From assembly GCF_000801105.2 (NCBI RefSeq), contig NC_079516.1, positions 13,888,001-13,952,000 on the forward strand: 64,000 bases of DNA, read 5' to 3'. The stretch comes from Raphanus sativus (Eukaryota > Streptophyta > Magnoliopsida > Brassicales > Brassicaceae). Made by a program: the position numbers and the translations under genes. A model generated the notes under the pieces. It saw nothing but the letters and a program-made list of their open reading frames with translations. It was not told where the DNA came from and searched no databases. Below, piece after piece: positions 1 to 10,329 of this stretch. Position 1 is the stretch's first letter; every line of letters starts with the position of its first letter.

Positions 1-3000
1 CATTCTTCGTTCTGGTTACTTCTATGCCCAAGAAGTAATGCAAGTCAGTGGGATCTTTCAAGGAGAACCGGGAGGAGAGGACATGTATACACGCTGAGAC
101 AAGAGAAGAACTGCTACCCGTGACGATAATATCGTCGACGTACACCATGATGTAAAGAATATGTGGGCCATGAATGTAAATAAAAACCGAAGTATCAGCA
201 GCCGAATTGTAGCAACCCATCTGAGAAAGAAACGTCTTGAGTTCCTGATACCAAGCCCGTGGCGCCTGTTTGAGGCCATACAATGCCTTCCGCAGACGAC
301 AGACATGTTGCGGACGATCGGGATCAACGAAGCCCGGAGGTTGGGAGACATACACCTCATCTTGTAAGGTTCCTTGGAGGAATGCATTGTTGACGTCTAG
401 TTGTTTTAGCGGCCAAGAGCGAGTGACAGCAAGATGAAGTACCAGACGGATGGTCACCGACTTGACGACCGGGCTAAACGTCTCAGCATAGTCAATCCCA
501 TATGCTTGCTTATCTCCACGAGCGACCCATCTGGATTTGTACCTGTCAAGAGTTCCATCAGGTAAATATTTTAGTGTATGTACCCATTTAGTACTAATAA
601 CATTTTGAGTCGGAGCTGGTGGGACCAATTCAAACGTTTCATTGGCGATCTGAGCTTTGTACTCAGCAGCCATAGATCGTCGCCAATTCTCATCTCGCAT
701 AGCCTGGGCTAGGGTGGTGGGAATAGAGATAGGTGATTTTGTGGTGGTGGTGGCAACGAGAGTGAGCTTTTTAGTGGGTTTGATGATGTTGTTTTTGGCT
801 CGGGTTCTCATAGGATGAATATTTGGGTTTTCTGGTTCTTGGTTTATGGGTTCTGGTGAAACAGAGGCTGGTGGTATCGGAAGATCAGGGGAAGCAGAGG
901 GTGATGGAGACGGAGATGGTGAAACAGAGGGTATGGGTTGCGGCTGTGACGTTTGTGTCGTATCCTGAGATGTGTCGGCTGAATTAACTCCATCACTCAT
1001 ATGTGGACTCTGTGCCGAAGAAGCAGAGTCTGTTACTGCAGTCGGAGACGTTGCAGGCAGGTGAGGATCCTGGCCCGGGGGAGGCACTAACGGCGGTTGT
1101 ACGAGTGGCGACTGTCCGGTTGGGATGAGAGTTGGGGGATCAAAGGATGGCTGAGCTTGGGCTTCTTGAGGTTTGTCAGATCGCAGAGGAGTGGCAAAAG
1201 GGAAGCTTGTCTCGATAAAAGTCACGTGTCTGGAGACATAAATGCGACCACTCTGACGATCCAGGCAAAGATACGCGCTCTGAGTGAGGGAGTATCCAAT
1301 GAACACACACGACATCGAACGTGAATCCAACTTGTGTTGCGCGTAAGGTCTGAGCCAAGGGAAGCACTCAGAGCCAAAAACTCGGAGTTTCAAATAGTTT
1401 GGTGATTTCTTGAATAACTTGGCATAAGGAGACTGTTGGTTCAAGACTGAAGAAGGCTGGCGGTTTATCAGGTACACAGCAACAGCACATGCGTAAGTCC
1501 AGTAACTCGTAGGGATGAAGGCTTGATGGAGAAGTGTGAACCCTGTTTCGACAATATGTCGGTGTTTCCGCTCGGCAAGCCCATTATGTTCTGGTGTATG
1601 AGGAGGAGAGGTGTAGTGGGAGATGCCAGATTGAGCAAGATCATGTCGCAGAGCCACAAATTCACCGCCATTATCAGAGTATAAGTTCCGGATTTGATAG
1701 CCAAAATGCTTCTCAACAAGTCGCCTGTACTGAAGAAATGTGGCTCGCACTTCAGATTTTCGTTTTAATGGATAAAGCCATGTGTAACGGGTGAAATGAT
1801 CAACAAAAATAAGGTAGTATTTGTAGTGATCAACAGAAAGAATAGGAGAAGTCCACACATCAGTGTAAACATATTGTAAAGGATGAGAGGATGTGATTGT
1901 GTTTGAGTAAAAAGGAAGCTTATGGCTTTTATTAATAAGACAATGAGAACAGGGTAAAAGTTTTTGAGAAGAATCAGAAAGCGGTAAAGCAAATTGCGAG
2001 ACAACATTTTGTAAAGTAGAAGAAGAAGGATGTCCCAATCTTGAGTGCCAAGAGGACAGAGACGTTTTTGGTGTGGGTGAGGCAAAGAGGGAAATGGTAT
2101 TTTGGGATGTGACTGGCCACTCGTACAACTCGTCTTTAGTTTTGCCTTGGAGTAATCGGACCCCCGTGCTGAGATCCTTCACCTGAAAATGAGCAGGAAA
2201 GAATTCAACCGACACATTGTTAGAATTACACAAACGAAACACAGAGATAACATTTTTCTGTAGGTTTGGAATATAAAGGATATTGTGTAAGGCATAAGAA
2301 CGAGTTGGAGTTTTAAGGGAAGTGAAACCAGTATGCGAGATGGGAAGGCTCGAACCATCGGCTATAGTGACCTCCTCGCCACCAGTGTAAGGATGATGCA
2401 GAGAGAGATTGTTCAAGTCGGTGGTGAGATGGTGGGTTGCGCCACTGTCAAGAATCCAATTGTTTGGATTGTAGGACTGCGCCATAGCCATATTGACACG
2501 CGGGTGCCATGAGGTTGGCGATGGAGAGCTCGGAGGCGGAGCATAACCAGCGTTCGGAGGCGGAGCATAGGCAGAGCTCTGGAGTTGCGAGCAGCGTCTC
2601 GCACTGTGACCATGAGTGCCGCACAATTGGCATCGTCCTTGGTACCCGCGGAGCTGTTGACTAGGACGAGAAGAGAACTGCTGCTGTTGTTGCTGCCAGG
2701 TTTGATGTCCTCTGTTGTTGTTGCGGTGCTGGCCTTGCTGAGAGTTGCGATTTGTGTTCTGAGAAGAGCCACGGTACTGAACAGCATTCGCAGTAATGGG
2801 TAGAGCCGGAGCAGTCACGGTCTGAGACTGTAACTTAACTTCATGATTAAGCAACTTTTCATGGACTTCAGTGAGGGAGGGAGGCAAATCACGTCCCTGT
2901 ATCTGGTCCACAATCGACTTGTAGTCATCTGGTAGACCGTCAAGGACGAACTCAAGCTGGTCCTCAATGTCAAAGGGCTTGCCAAGTAGTGAGAGCTGAT

Positions 3001-3475
3001 CGAATCGAGTCGTAAAACCTTGAATGTAGGAATCGATTGTCATGGTTCCTTTCTTCCAAGTTTTGACTTGTTGACGCAGCTGTTGGACATGACCTCTGCT
3101 AGGCTTCGCATAGGTTGCAGATAAGGTTTCCCAAATCTGAGCAGAAGTAGTCGTGGTGGAGAGAATCGGTTGGATTGAAACCGTGATCGCACCAAGCAAA
3201 GAGCTGTATACCAGCTTATCTTGTCGCGCCCACAACGTGTAGGCTGGGTTTGGGGTAGAGACACCATCGGTGGTTGTCATCACAGGTGGTGCTACGGATT
3301 CGCCGGTGATATATCCGGCTAGAGCATAACCGTCGAGAAGAGCATGGACTTGACGGCTCCACATGAGGAAGTTGGAGGCCGTGAGCTTCGTGACATTCGT
3401 CATGTTGACGTTAAGGAGATTCGGGGATCCGGGAACAACAATGGTCTCATGAGAAGGAGTTGATGAGACAGACAT
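1..3475 (-). CDS. Ty1/copia gag-pol polyprotein, partial (runs off left edge)
   Basis: One minus-strand reading frame starts at an ATG at 3475 and stays open for 1158 codons to the window edge. Domains in order: gag; CCHC zinc knuckle (C-x2-C-x4-H-x4-C) near residues 282-295; protease motif LDSGATHH near 342; GAG pre-integrase region ending in SHCLINKSHKLPF; integrase with the catalytic Asp near 537, SDNGGEF near 597 and the Glu in NGLAERKHRH near 634; reverse transcriptase with DRYKSRWVARG and YVDD near 1112-1115. The RNase H part and 3' LTR lie outside the window. The order PR-INT-RT is that of Ty1/copia (Pseudoviridae-type) elements. I saw no stop or frameshift in this part, so the element may be young or still coding competent. 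The primer binding site and short 5' LTR lie just upstream. Confidence 0.9.
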   Translation of the reverse strand, partial: MSVSSTPSHETIVVPGSPNLLNVNMTNVTKLTASNFLMWSRQVHALLDGYALAGYITGESVAPPVMTTTDGVSTPNPAYTLWARQDKLVYSSLLGAITVSIQPILSTTTTSAQIWETLSATYAKPSRGHVQQLRQQVKTWKKGTMTIDSYIQGFTTRFDQLSLLGKPFDIEDQLEFVLDGLPDDYKSIVDQIQGRDLPPSLTEVHEKLLNHEVKLQSQTVTAPALPITANAVQYRGSSQNTNRNSQQGQHRNNNRGHQTWQQQQQQFSSRPSQQLRGYQGRCQLCGTHGHSARRCSQLQSSAYAPPPNAGYAPPPSSPSPTSWHPRVNMAMAQSYNPNNWILDSGATHHLTTDLNNLSLHHPYTGGEEVTIADGSSLPISHTGFTSLKTPTRSYALHNILYIPNLQKNVISVFRLCNSNNVSVEFFPAHFQVKDLSTGVRLLQGKTKDELYEWPVTSQNTISLFASPTPKTSLSSWHSRLGHPSSSTLQNVVSQFALPLSDSSQKLLPCSHCLINKSHKLPFYSNTITSSHPLQYVYTDVWTSPILSVDHYKYYLIFVDHFTRYTWLYPLKRKSEVRATFLQYRRLVEKHFGYQIRNLYSDNGGEFVALRHDLAQSGISHYTSPPHTPEHNGLAERKHRHIVETGFTLLHQAFIPTSYWTYACAVAVYLINRQPSSVLNQQSPYAKLFKKSPNYLKLRVFGSECFPWLRPYAQHKLDSRSMSCVFIGYSLTQSAYLCLDRQSGRIYVSRHVTFIETSFPFATPLRSDKPQEAQAQPSFDPPTLIPTGQSPLVQPPLVPPPGQDPHLPATSPTAVTDSASSAQSPHMSDGVNSADTSQDTTQTSQPQPIPSVSPSPSPSPSASPDLPIPPASVSPEPINQEPENPNIHPMRTRAKNNIIKPTKKLTLVATTTTKSPISIPTTLAQAMRDENWRRSMAAEYKAQIANETFELVPPAPTQNVISTKWVHTLKYLPDGTLDRYKSRWVARGDKQAYGIDYAETFSPVVKSVTIRLVLHLAVTRSWPLKQLDVNNAFLQGTLQDEVYVSQPPGFVDPDRPQHVCRLRKALYGLKQAPRAWYQELKTFLSQMGCYNSAADTSVFIYIHGPHILYIMVYVDDIIVTGSSSSLVSACIHVLSSRFSLKDPTDLHYFLGIEVTRTKN

Positions 3476-3565
3476 CTTCGATCTCTTGTAGAAGAAAAGA
3501 GATGAGAGTTTTGAAAATTTTGTGTTTGGCGGCTGTTTGATATTTTTAGGATCCCTAGGTATCAA

Positions 3566-3577
3566 GCTCTGATACCA
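3566..3577 (-). other. Primer binding site of the left copia element
   Basis: Read on the minus strand this is TGGTATCAGAGC, the tRNA-iMet 3'-end complement used to prime reverse transcription in most plant copia elements. It abuts the inner end of the 5' LTR. Confidence 0.85.
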
Positions 3578-3699
3578 TATAGAATTAGTGAGCTGAATGA
3601 GTTTATTAGAATAACAGAGTACGGTATTTATACAGTATACACAAGACTAATTAGGGATTCTATATTTACATAAACACCCTTATACATTAATCCTCTACA
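3578..3699 (-). repeat. 5' LTR of the left copia element (122 bp)
   Basis: The LTR starts on the minus strand with TGTAGAGG at 3699 and ends immediately before the primer site at 3578. It contains a TATA-like TATAAATACC around 3630 and an AATAAA-type signal. The inner end reads TATA rather than the usual CA, probably one substitution. The matching 3' LTR is beyond the left edge, so boundaries rest on the TG start and the primer site only. Confidence 0.7.
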
Positions 3700-4046
3700 G
3701 TTTTCTCCCGAATGGCTGTCTCAGAGCTTTGGAACAAATGTGTAGTAGTTTTCTCTGGAAAGGTGCCCCTTCAGGAGCGAGAGGAGCTAAAGTTGCTTGG
3801 GATATCGTCTGTACTTCAACAAAATCGGGAGGTCTGGGGCTTAGAAAATTGAGCTCTTGGAACAGAGTGATGGGATTGAAACTGATCTGGATGCTCTTCA
3901 CCTCTTCTGGCTCCTTATGGGTTTCGTGGTCAAGGCTACACCGGATTGGGGATGAAAACTTCTGGGTTTTGGATGCATCTAGATCTCAGAGTTGGATTTG
4001 GCAATCTTTGTGCAAACTCAGACAACTTGCTAGACCTTACCCATAA
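3700..4046 (+). pseudogene. LINE (non-LTR) reverse transcriptase C-terminal relic
   Basis: The plus-strand translation has the pattern typical of the region after the RT domain in plant L1-type LINEs: SSFLWKGAPSG, KVAWDIVC, GGLGLRKLSSWN and LKLIWMLFTSSGSLWVSW, ending in a stop at 4044-4046. Only about 105 residues remain of a protein that is normally over 1000, and no start, RT core or endonuclease is present. The left copia element sits directly against its 5' side. Confidence 0.75.
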
Positions 4047-4935
4047 GTTCTTGCCTGCTAGAATGAAACTGCACTTGCTTTCTTTTCTCTTTCATTACCC
4101 ATAAGTTCTTGCCTGCTGTTTCCATAAAACTCAGTGCCCTGCAAGCCAGGAGCAACGTGATTCAGAGATAATGAGATATTATTCAAAACCAAAATCAAGC
4201 TGAGTAGGATCGGTGTGCCCAAAGTTAAAATAATTCTTCTAAACAAAAATAAAAAGATATTCTTCTTCATTGAGATTTCACTCAATGTTTTACCAAAAGA
4301 AATCACTCAAAGGTCTCATTTCCTGGCAAGATGTCTACAAACAAGATATTATAATCTTACCGATTAAATTTTGGACAAGGTCAGCCGATGAGATGCAGGA
4401 AGTTAAACTCTTTTGATACAAGTATAAAAAGGAGATCAGTTGCAAAGGCCTCGTGGCAAGAGGAGGTTGTTAGAGTTGACTTTCAACGGAAACAAGGAAT
4501 GACACGTGTTAACATTTGATTGATGGAAGTAACAGTTTGTTAAGAGTCGTTAGAACAGAGTATAAAGGTAACAGAGTCATGCAATTTTTAGATTCATTCA
4601 GAAAGTGTGATTGTGATTCTTCTTAGACCTGTAAAAATCTGTAATTCTCGAGGTTCATTGTTGGAGAGGATTGTTCTTATTCGGAATCTTCTACCATTGA
4701 GCTATCGAATCTGTGTTTCGGATTCAACCTCTGTCATCTTCTGAGACTCCTATCCTAAGACCCGAATGCATTAATTAGCTGTCTTATCGGACGATTGTCT
4801 CTCCCCAAGTCAGGCTTGGGCTACAATACTTGTCTACCTTAGGTCTGGCTTGCTTGGTGATCACGCCACTGAAATTTTCAACTTCTGCAGAGCTATCATC
4901 TTCTCTGGTTGCGGTTTCGGGCCCATTTTATGATG
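4047..4935. repeat. Duplicated segment, copy A
   Basis: This stretch is repeated with about 90% identity at 15470-16280 plus 16733-16880. Shared blocks include the CTCAGTGCCCTGCAAGCCAG motif, the region with a TATAAA box and GACACGTGTTAAC, and the block ending near TTTTATGATGTC. No open gene was found in it. A TATA box followed by transcript-like sequence suggests part of a retroelement LTR or a degenerate promoter, but I cannot assign it to a family. The sequence is an accessory repeat marking one edge of the NLR-bearing duplication. Confidence 0.7.
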
Positions 4936-5100
4936 TCATTCTTATATTCCACGTCTTTATTTGAGGCTTGTGGTTTGCAAAAAACTCGTAATATTCTCTG
5001 AGAATCTGTAGTTGCTAAGTCAGGTTCGCGTCTACTCCTTAGAGCTTATGCAGTTCATCTCGGGTAAGAATATCAAGGGCTCATCCTCTGAGCTACATTT

Positions 5101-5880
5101 CAAATGTTATGCCATGGGATGGCTTGGCTGAGTTACTATCATGTTAACCAAACGTTTCCTGACCAGGTGGCTGATGGCTCACTCAGAGTCAGAAACACTC
5201 TTGTCACACTTAAATCATCACATATCGCTGTGGCGTCCAGTTCTACAGGGTTAGACATCTCTCCAGAGGATCTATCGAGTGTTGAAAAATATGTTTCCTG
5301 TTTTTATAAACTCTCTGCTTCTGTTACCACAGCTTCAACAAACTGATTCTCTTCAAACGATTTTAGAAAGATGGGAAGAACTGTTTGAAGCTAAAAAAAG
5401 CCGAACTAGTGCCGTGTAATGAGGAAAATGAGTGGGGAGATGATGATGATTGGAATGATGGATGGGAAACACTTCAGGACTTAGAACAATATGTAGTCCC
5501 AGCTCAAATCTTTACATTGCTTTGGGCATGCCTGAAAACGTTCTGCAACTTATAGATAGATCGCTTGAGAAACCAGAAGAGGTCTTTCTTGAAGAGAGTC
5601 TGACCTGTTTCTCGCACTTAATATTTCTCTGTTGTTACCCTACGAAAGAATCAAAGATCTCAGTGCCTAAGTGTTGTTAAAGAAAAGTTAAAGCAACAAG
5701 GCCTTCCAGAGCTATTGAGTCAATCAAAAAGTTTTTCACAGTTATACATTCTGAGACTCTCTCAACAATCAATCTCAAATTCGAGCTATGGCTCAGTCTT
5801 CTCTTTCCTCTGTTATCTAATACAAGTTCTGAGAGACAGTCTTTGTCATGTTTTGGGGAACACCAGAGGAGGATTCATGA
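5101..5880 (+). pseudogene. Degenerate gene relic, possibly NBAS/Sec39-like (MIP2)
   Basis: Several plus-strand stretches in shifting frames form one decayed protein: segments such as LDISPEDLSSVEKYVSCFYK, then QTDSLQTILERWEELFEAKK, an acidic ENEWGDDDDWND run, WETLQDLEQYVVPAQ and PEEVFLEESLTCFSHL. Multiple frameshifts and stops separate them, so nothing long can be made. The composition recalls plant NBAS/Sec39-domain proteins (MAG2-interacting protein 2, involved in Golgi-to-ER transport), whose Arabidopsis gene lies in the same chromosome 5 block as the other genes here. That identification is from memory and tentative. The existence of a decayed gene is more certain than its name. Confidence 0.45.
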
Positions 5881-6501
5881 GTTCATAATTCAAATAATAT
5901 TTACTGAAAAATTCAACGACTAAGATCAACGATTCTGAGGCATCAAATCCATAAAATCTTTATACAGAGGCATGCATGCAAATTTTTGCCCAGCCCTAGA
6001 CTCTAGCTGAAGAGTTTTAAAGCAGTTTTATACGGAAATTTTCAAAAGCCTAGTCGCTTGAGAAGAAAATGTAAAGAGAATACAAATAAAATATAAGAAT
6101 CTTAACATATTTCACATCTCTCTCAGTCAACAAAGGTACGTACATGAGAACCTTCGAGGAACAGATTCACTTCCCGCCCTTAATACATCTCTCTATCTCT
6201 CTATAGGCAAACTTAAAGCATTGCAGGAGATCAAGTGTCTCAGTTCGTCGAACAGCTTCACCGCGTCAGTGTGCCAGTATGTTTCACTTGTAAATTCTCT
6301 GTTTGCCACTAATATCAAATCATTGGTAAAAACAAATATACATTAATTCCTACAAAATAGTCTCAACTAAAGTGTAGTTTATGCAAATACAAATAAGTTG
6401 CCGAGAAGTTCAGTCCTAGATAAATATATACCTGATAGTCCATAATTGCTGAGAGTCTCCTTCAGCTGCTGTCTGACTCCACTATCTATTTCCCAGATCA
6501 A
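5880..6501 (-). other. NLR1 3'UTR with probable 3'UTR intron
   Basis: Downstream of the NLR1 stop the sequence matches the region after NLR2 (about 25000-25503). In both, a CAG|GTAT donor follows within about 60 bases of the stop (near 6431-6440 here) and an AG acceptor lies about 150 bases further on. The shared 3' part continues through a block ending AACATAT. Conservation of the splice-like sites in both paralogues suggests a spliced 3'UTR. No protein coding signal is seen. Confidence 0.5.
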
Positions 6502-9500
6502 TCAACGAATTGTAACAGAAGGGATGTGTTGGATTTTGTAATAATCCTCTCTTCCTTTCGACAGTCTCTTTTCCCATCCCTTTCCCATATCATAACAGGT
6601 CAGCTTCTTCAAAGAAGTGATGAATCGCAGTCTATCAGGAAGCTCCTTTAACTTTGGACAATAGTGAATATCGAGAGTATGGAGAAGGGGCATGGAGCCT
6701 TCTTCTACTATCCACTCTTCCCACTCATATAATCCATCAAATCTTAGCTTCTGCAGTTGAGGAAACCCACCATTGGAGCAAACCATTCTCCTTCCATAAA
6801 AAGATATTTCCCCTAAATACACCTCTTTTAGGTGAAGCAGCTTCTCTAAAACTGGCATCGGACTCTCCTCCAAACAACACCCAGTTATAGATATAGTTGT
6901 AAGGTGAGGAGGCAAGTATCTTTCCGACAATCTAATAATTGAGTATTCAACAGTAAGATGATTTAAGGAAGTGATGAATCGCAGCCCATCAGGAAGCTCA
7001 TTTAATTTATTGCAGCTACTAATATCGAGAGTATGGAGAAGGGGCATAGAGCCTTCTTCTACTACCCATTCTTCCCACTCCTCTAATCCATAAAAAACTA
7101 GATTCTGCAATTGAGGAAATCCATTCCTTGAGCAACTCATTCTCCTCCCACTGAAAGACTTACTCGATAATTTAACCAATTTCAAGTGAAGCAACTTCTC
7201 TAGAATCGGCATCGGATCATCTGTAAAACAACAATCAGTTAGTGATATGGTTGTAAGTTGAGAAGGCAAGTATTCTTCTAACAATCTCAAACTGAATTCG
7301 TCTCCCATATTATCAACACTCAGATCCTCCAAGTTAGTGATGAATCGGACTGCATCAGGAAGCTCCTTTAGCTTTGAACAACATGTAATATCGAGAGTCT
7401 GGAGAAGGGGCATAGAGCCTTCTTCTACTATCCACTCTTCCCACTCCTCTAATCTCTTAAATTTTAGCTTCTCCAACTGAGGAAACCCACCTCTCGAACA
7501 AACCATTCTCCTCCCACTGAAAGATCGACCATGTAAACTAATCTCTTTCAAGTGAAGCAACTTCTCTAGAATCGGCATTGGATCCTCCTTCAAACAACAC
7601 TCCTTTAGAGATATGGTTGTAAGGTGAGAAGGAAAGTGCTGAGCATCAGGTAACCTTGGCATATATATTGCCAACTCCAGCTGTCTGAGATGAACAAAAT
7701 TCCAAACAAATCCTTCTTCATCATCATTGGTGGGAGTATAACGTCTTTTGTTCTTTATGATAAGACTCTCCAAGTGTGAAAGTTTACTTAGAGATGAAGA
7801 TAGAGTTTTTAGAGATGAAGATAGAGTTTCGATAGCATAACTCTCGTCTCTGATAAAGATAGTGAGAGATCTGAGCCGTGTCATACCTTGTAGATCCGTC
7901 ACTCTCCCATGTTTTGTGGAGAAACTCTCCAACGTTTCCAGCTTCACCAGATTTTCCAATTCCAACTTTGTCTCATCATGTAAGCTCTCTGGCAAACACA
8001 AGAATGTCAATTCTCGCATCTCTTTCAATATACTGGGCATGTAGACTGGATATCTCCATTCTACACATAGGTTTAAATAGAGAAGCTTCTTCAGATTCCG
8101 CATAGAAGAAGGCAGTTGAGTTACATATGACCCCTTGAAACTAAGATATCTCAAGTGGATGAGCTTCCCGATGCTAGAGGGTACATTTCCTCCTTCAAAC
8201 CCCACATAAGAGAGATCTAACACTCTCATCAGCTTATGCCTTGTAAACAGTAAATTTGTTGCCTTCCATCCTCTGCACTTGATAAATAAGAGATTTCTAA
8301 GGCTTGGATTCTTCACCTCTGTATCGACATTCAATGTATCAGCATGCCAACTTACGACAGAAAGTCTGCGAGACTTACAAGGATATTTCAAATTTGCAGT
8401 TGATGCGTCAATGGTTTGTACGAAATTCTCTTCTTCAGCTTTGCGCAAACAAACTTCTCTCATCATGTCATGCAACTGACATGTTTCAAATCTTAAAGTT
8501 TTAACATCTCTTTTAGAAATAACCATGTTCCTCTTCACCAGTTCTTCTATGTATCCATCTGCAACCTCTCGAATGCTCGCTCCATCCATTGAGCTCAGTA
8601 TTCCTTCTGCAGCCCAGTAATAGGAAAGTGTCTCCACATCTATATCATAATCTTCTGGAAAACTAGCAAGGTAAAGGAAGCAATGCTTTAAATAAGCAGG
8701 CAGCTCCTCGAAACTCAGATTCAAAACATCGTAAACCTTCGTATTGACATTTCTGTCCTCAGAGCCACTCCCTGTAACGATGCGAGCTTTGATGTTCTCT
8801 TGTATCATTTTCCACTGATGCAATGTGTACTTCTTACATAACAATCCCCCCAAAACCTTAATAGCCAGTGGTAGACCTCCACAATGTTTAAGCATCTCCA
8901 TTCCGATTTCTTTCATGTTGACTTCGTCAATCTTCAATTCTGCGCATCAGTGACAAGAAAGTTCGAAAGTATCATATATTGTAGTCACTTTTTTATTAAT
9001 TTACTATAACAAAAGAAAATCCAAGTAGGTCGTCTTTGAAAACTTACCATCTGTGTCTTTAATAGGAAATGCTATCCTTTGAAAAAGATCCCAACTTTCT
9101 TCAAAAGTTAGGCATTCTGGTCTGAAGTTAACACATTGTCTATCTGCATGTAATCCCACTTCCTCATTGCGGGAAGTAAGTAATACCTTCCATCCTGCAA
9201 AACATTCATATTTCATAATTTTTCCATGATCCAATTTTGAGTTTTGAAAACACAGCCTAACATATGTCACATAAGGATGTTCACCTTTTTTCGGCAGAAA
9301 CACATGCTTGATTAGGTCCCAGTCTCCTTCTTTCCATATATCATCAATGACGATCAAAGCCTTTTGTGTTTCCAACACTCGAACAATCTTCTCCAGAAGT
9401 TCGTCTTCCATCATCTTTGACACGTCGCATTCAGGCCTGAATTGTCGCAAGACTGTCTGCCAGACACGCTTCCTTTCAAACTGTTGCGAAACACAAACCC

Positions 9501-10168
9501 ATGCTAATCCTGGAAAATGACTTTTTATTGTCTCATGATTAAAAACTTTTCTTGCGAGTGTGGTTTTACCAAGACCGCCCATCCCGGTTATTGAAACTAC
9601 TTGACTGCTATCCTCCTCCACCAAATAGCCAACCAATATCCCAATATTTCTCTCCATCCCAACAATAGGTTATTGAAACTACTTGACTGATATAAAACGT
9701 TTGTCTCATTTCTCTTTCTTTTACCTGTAGAGACTTCATATGGTCGTCATCGACAATGACCTTTTGTACGTCAAGTTTCTGCATATCACTGATCACTGTA
9801 GAGATCCTCTTGCTTATGGTTTTCATATCAAACCCAAGCACCATGCTTTTCACAGTAACATATGCAAATCTTTTCACCCTGCTACTGCTTGATTCTCCGA
9901 TTTCTTTCTTCAGAATAAAGGTTTCGATGATATCTTCTGCATCGAAAACAATTTCTTTGATGTCTTTGATAGTTTTCCTCACCATTTCACTTGCATGTTT
10001 CTTGGCCTCTGCATCTTTCAGAAAGCACCTTAACATATCCACATCATTTTTCAATCCCTCGAACTGCTCTTCAACTCCTTCAAATTGCCCAGTTTCTTGG
10101 ACAAGTAGGTTCCAAAGCCTCTCGACAGCAAATGGTAAAAGTGCCACTCCCACTGCCAACTCAGCCAT
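6502..10168 (-). pseudogene. NLR1: CC-NB-ARC-LRR (RPP8/RF45 type) with disrupted CC/NB-ARC junction
   Basis: Exons by comparison with NLR2: 10168-9285, 9194-9048 and 8939-6502, with GT-AG introns of 90 and 108 bp. The start is the ATG opening MAELAVG. The CC domain carries the EDVID-type motif IKEIVFDAEDIIE. The NB-ARC has P-loop GMGGLGKTT, kinase-2 [41 protein letters not shown] and LHDMMR. The LRR ends in three long modules of about 120 aa, each with MPILEKLLHLK or MPVLEKLLHLK and EEWxVEEGSMPLL. Such proteins are cytosolic immune receptors. The summed exons are one base over a multiple of three: around 9664-9690 a short stretch has been replaced by a copy of nearby sequence, and the CC frame stops at 9608. 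A new ATG at 9657 opens the NB-ARC frame, so two separate proteins remain possible. Exon 3 is intact. Confidence 0.85.
6540..7640 (-). repeat. Three tandem LRR modules of NLR1
   Basis: Three about 360-bp coding units follow each other, starting near 7640, 7270 and 6915. Each encodes LTTIS, then MPILEKLLHLK or a variant, a GRRM-CS motif, GFPQL and EEGSMPLLxTLDI. The first is followed by a linker with MGDEF, the second by a linker with VEYS. Related RF45-type proteins that I know have a single such unit, so this is a local expansion. Confidence 0.8.
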
Positions 10169-10212
10169 AGGTCTCCTGTTCAAACATGAAATTAGTAATC
10201 AATAACCGCTAG

Positions 10213-10276
10213 AGAGCAGATCCTTGAGATGTGTTACAAAAAAAAAAAAAAAAAAAAAAAAGAGCAGATCCTTGAG
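10213..10276 (+). mobile_element. Ultra-short retroposon insertion (9 bp plus poly-A) with 16-bp target duplication
   Basis: The 16-bp sequence AGAGCAGATCCTTGAG occurs at 10213-10228 and again at 10261-10276. Between them lie ATGTGTTAC and a run of about 23 A. The corresponding NLR2 site (about 29190-29210) has a single copy and no A-run, so it is the empty site. This is the signature of target-primed insertion of a severely 5'-truncated LINE or SINE transcript. Confidence 0.85.
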
Positions 10277-10329
10277 TTCATAGTCCTGATAATTATTTTT
10301 CTGCAAATTCTAGTCATGATAATATATAC

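Noticed and set aside
9195..9284. Reading the first NLR1 intron as coding (it has no stop and is 90 bp)
   Set aside because: NLR2 has stops at the same place, both have GT and AG signals, and the motif [10 protein letters not shown] joins only if it is removed.
10169..10183. NLR start five codons upstream (before MAE)
   Set aside because: The upstream codon is TTG and lies across a 3' splice site; family members start at MAE.
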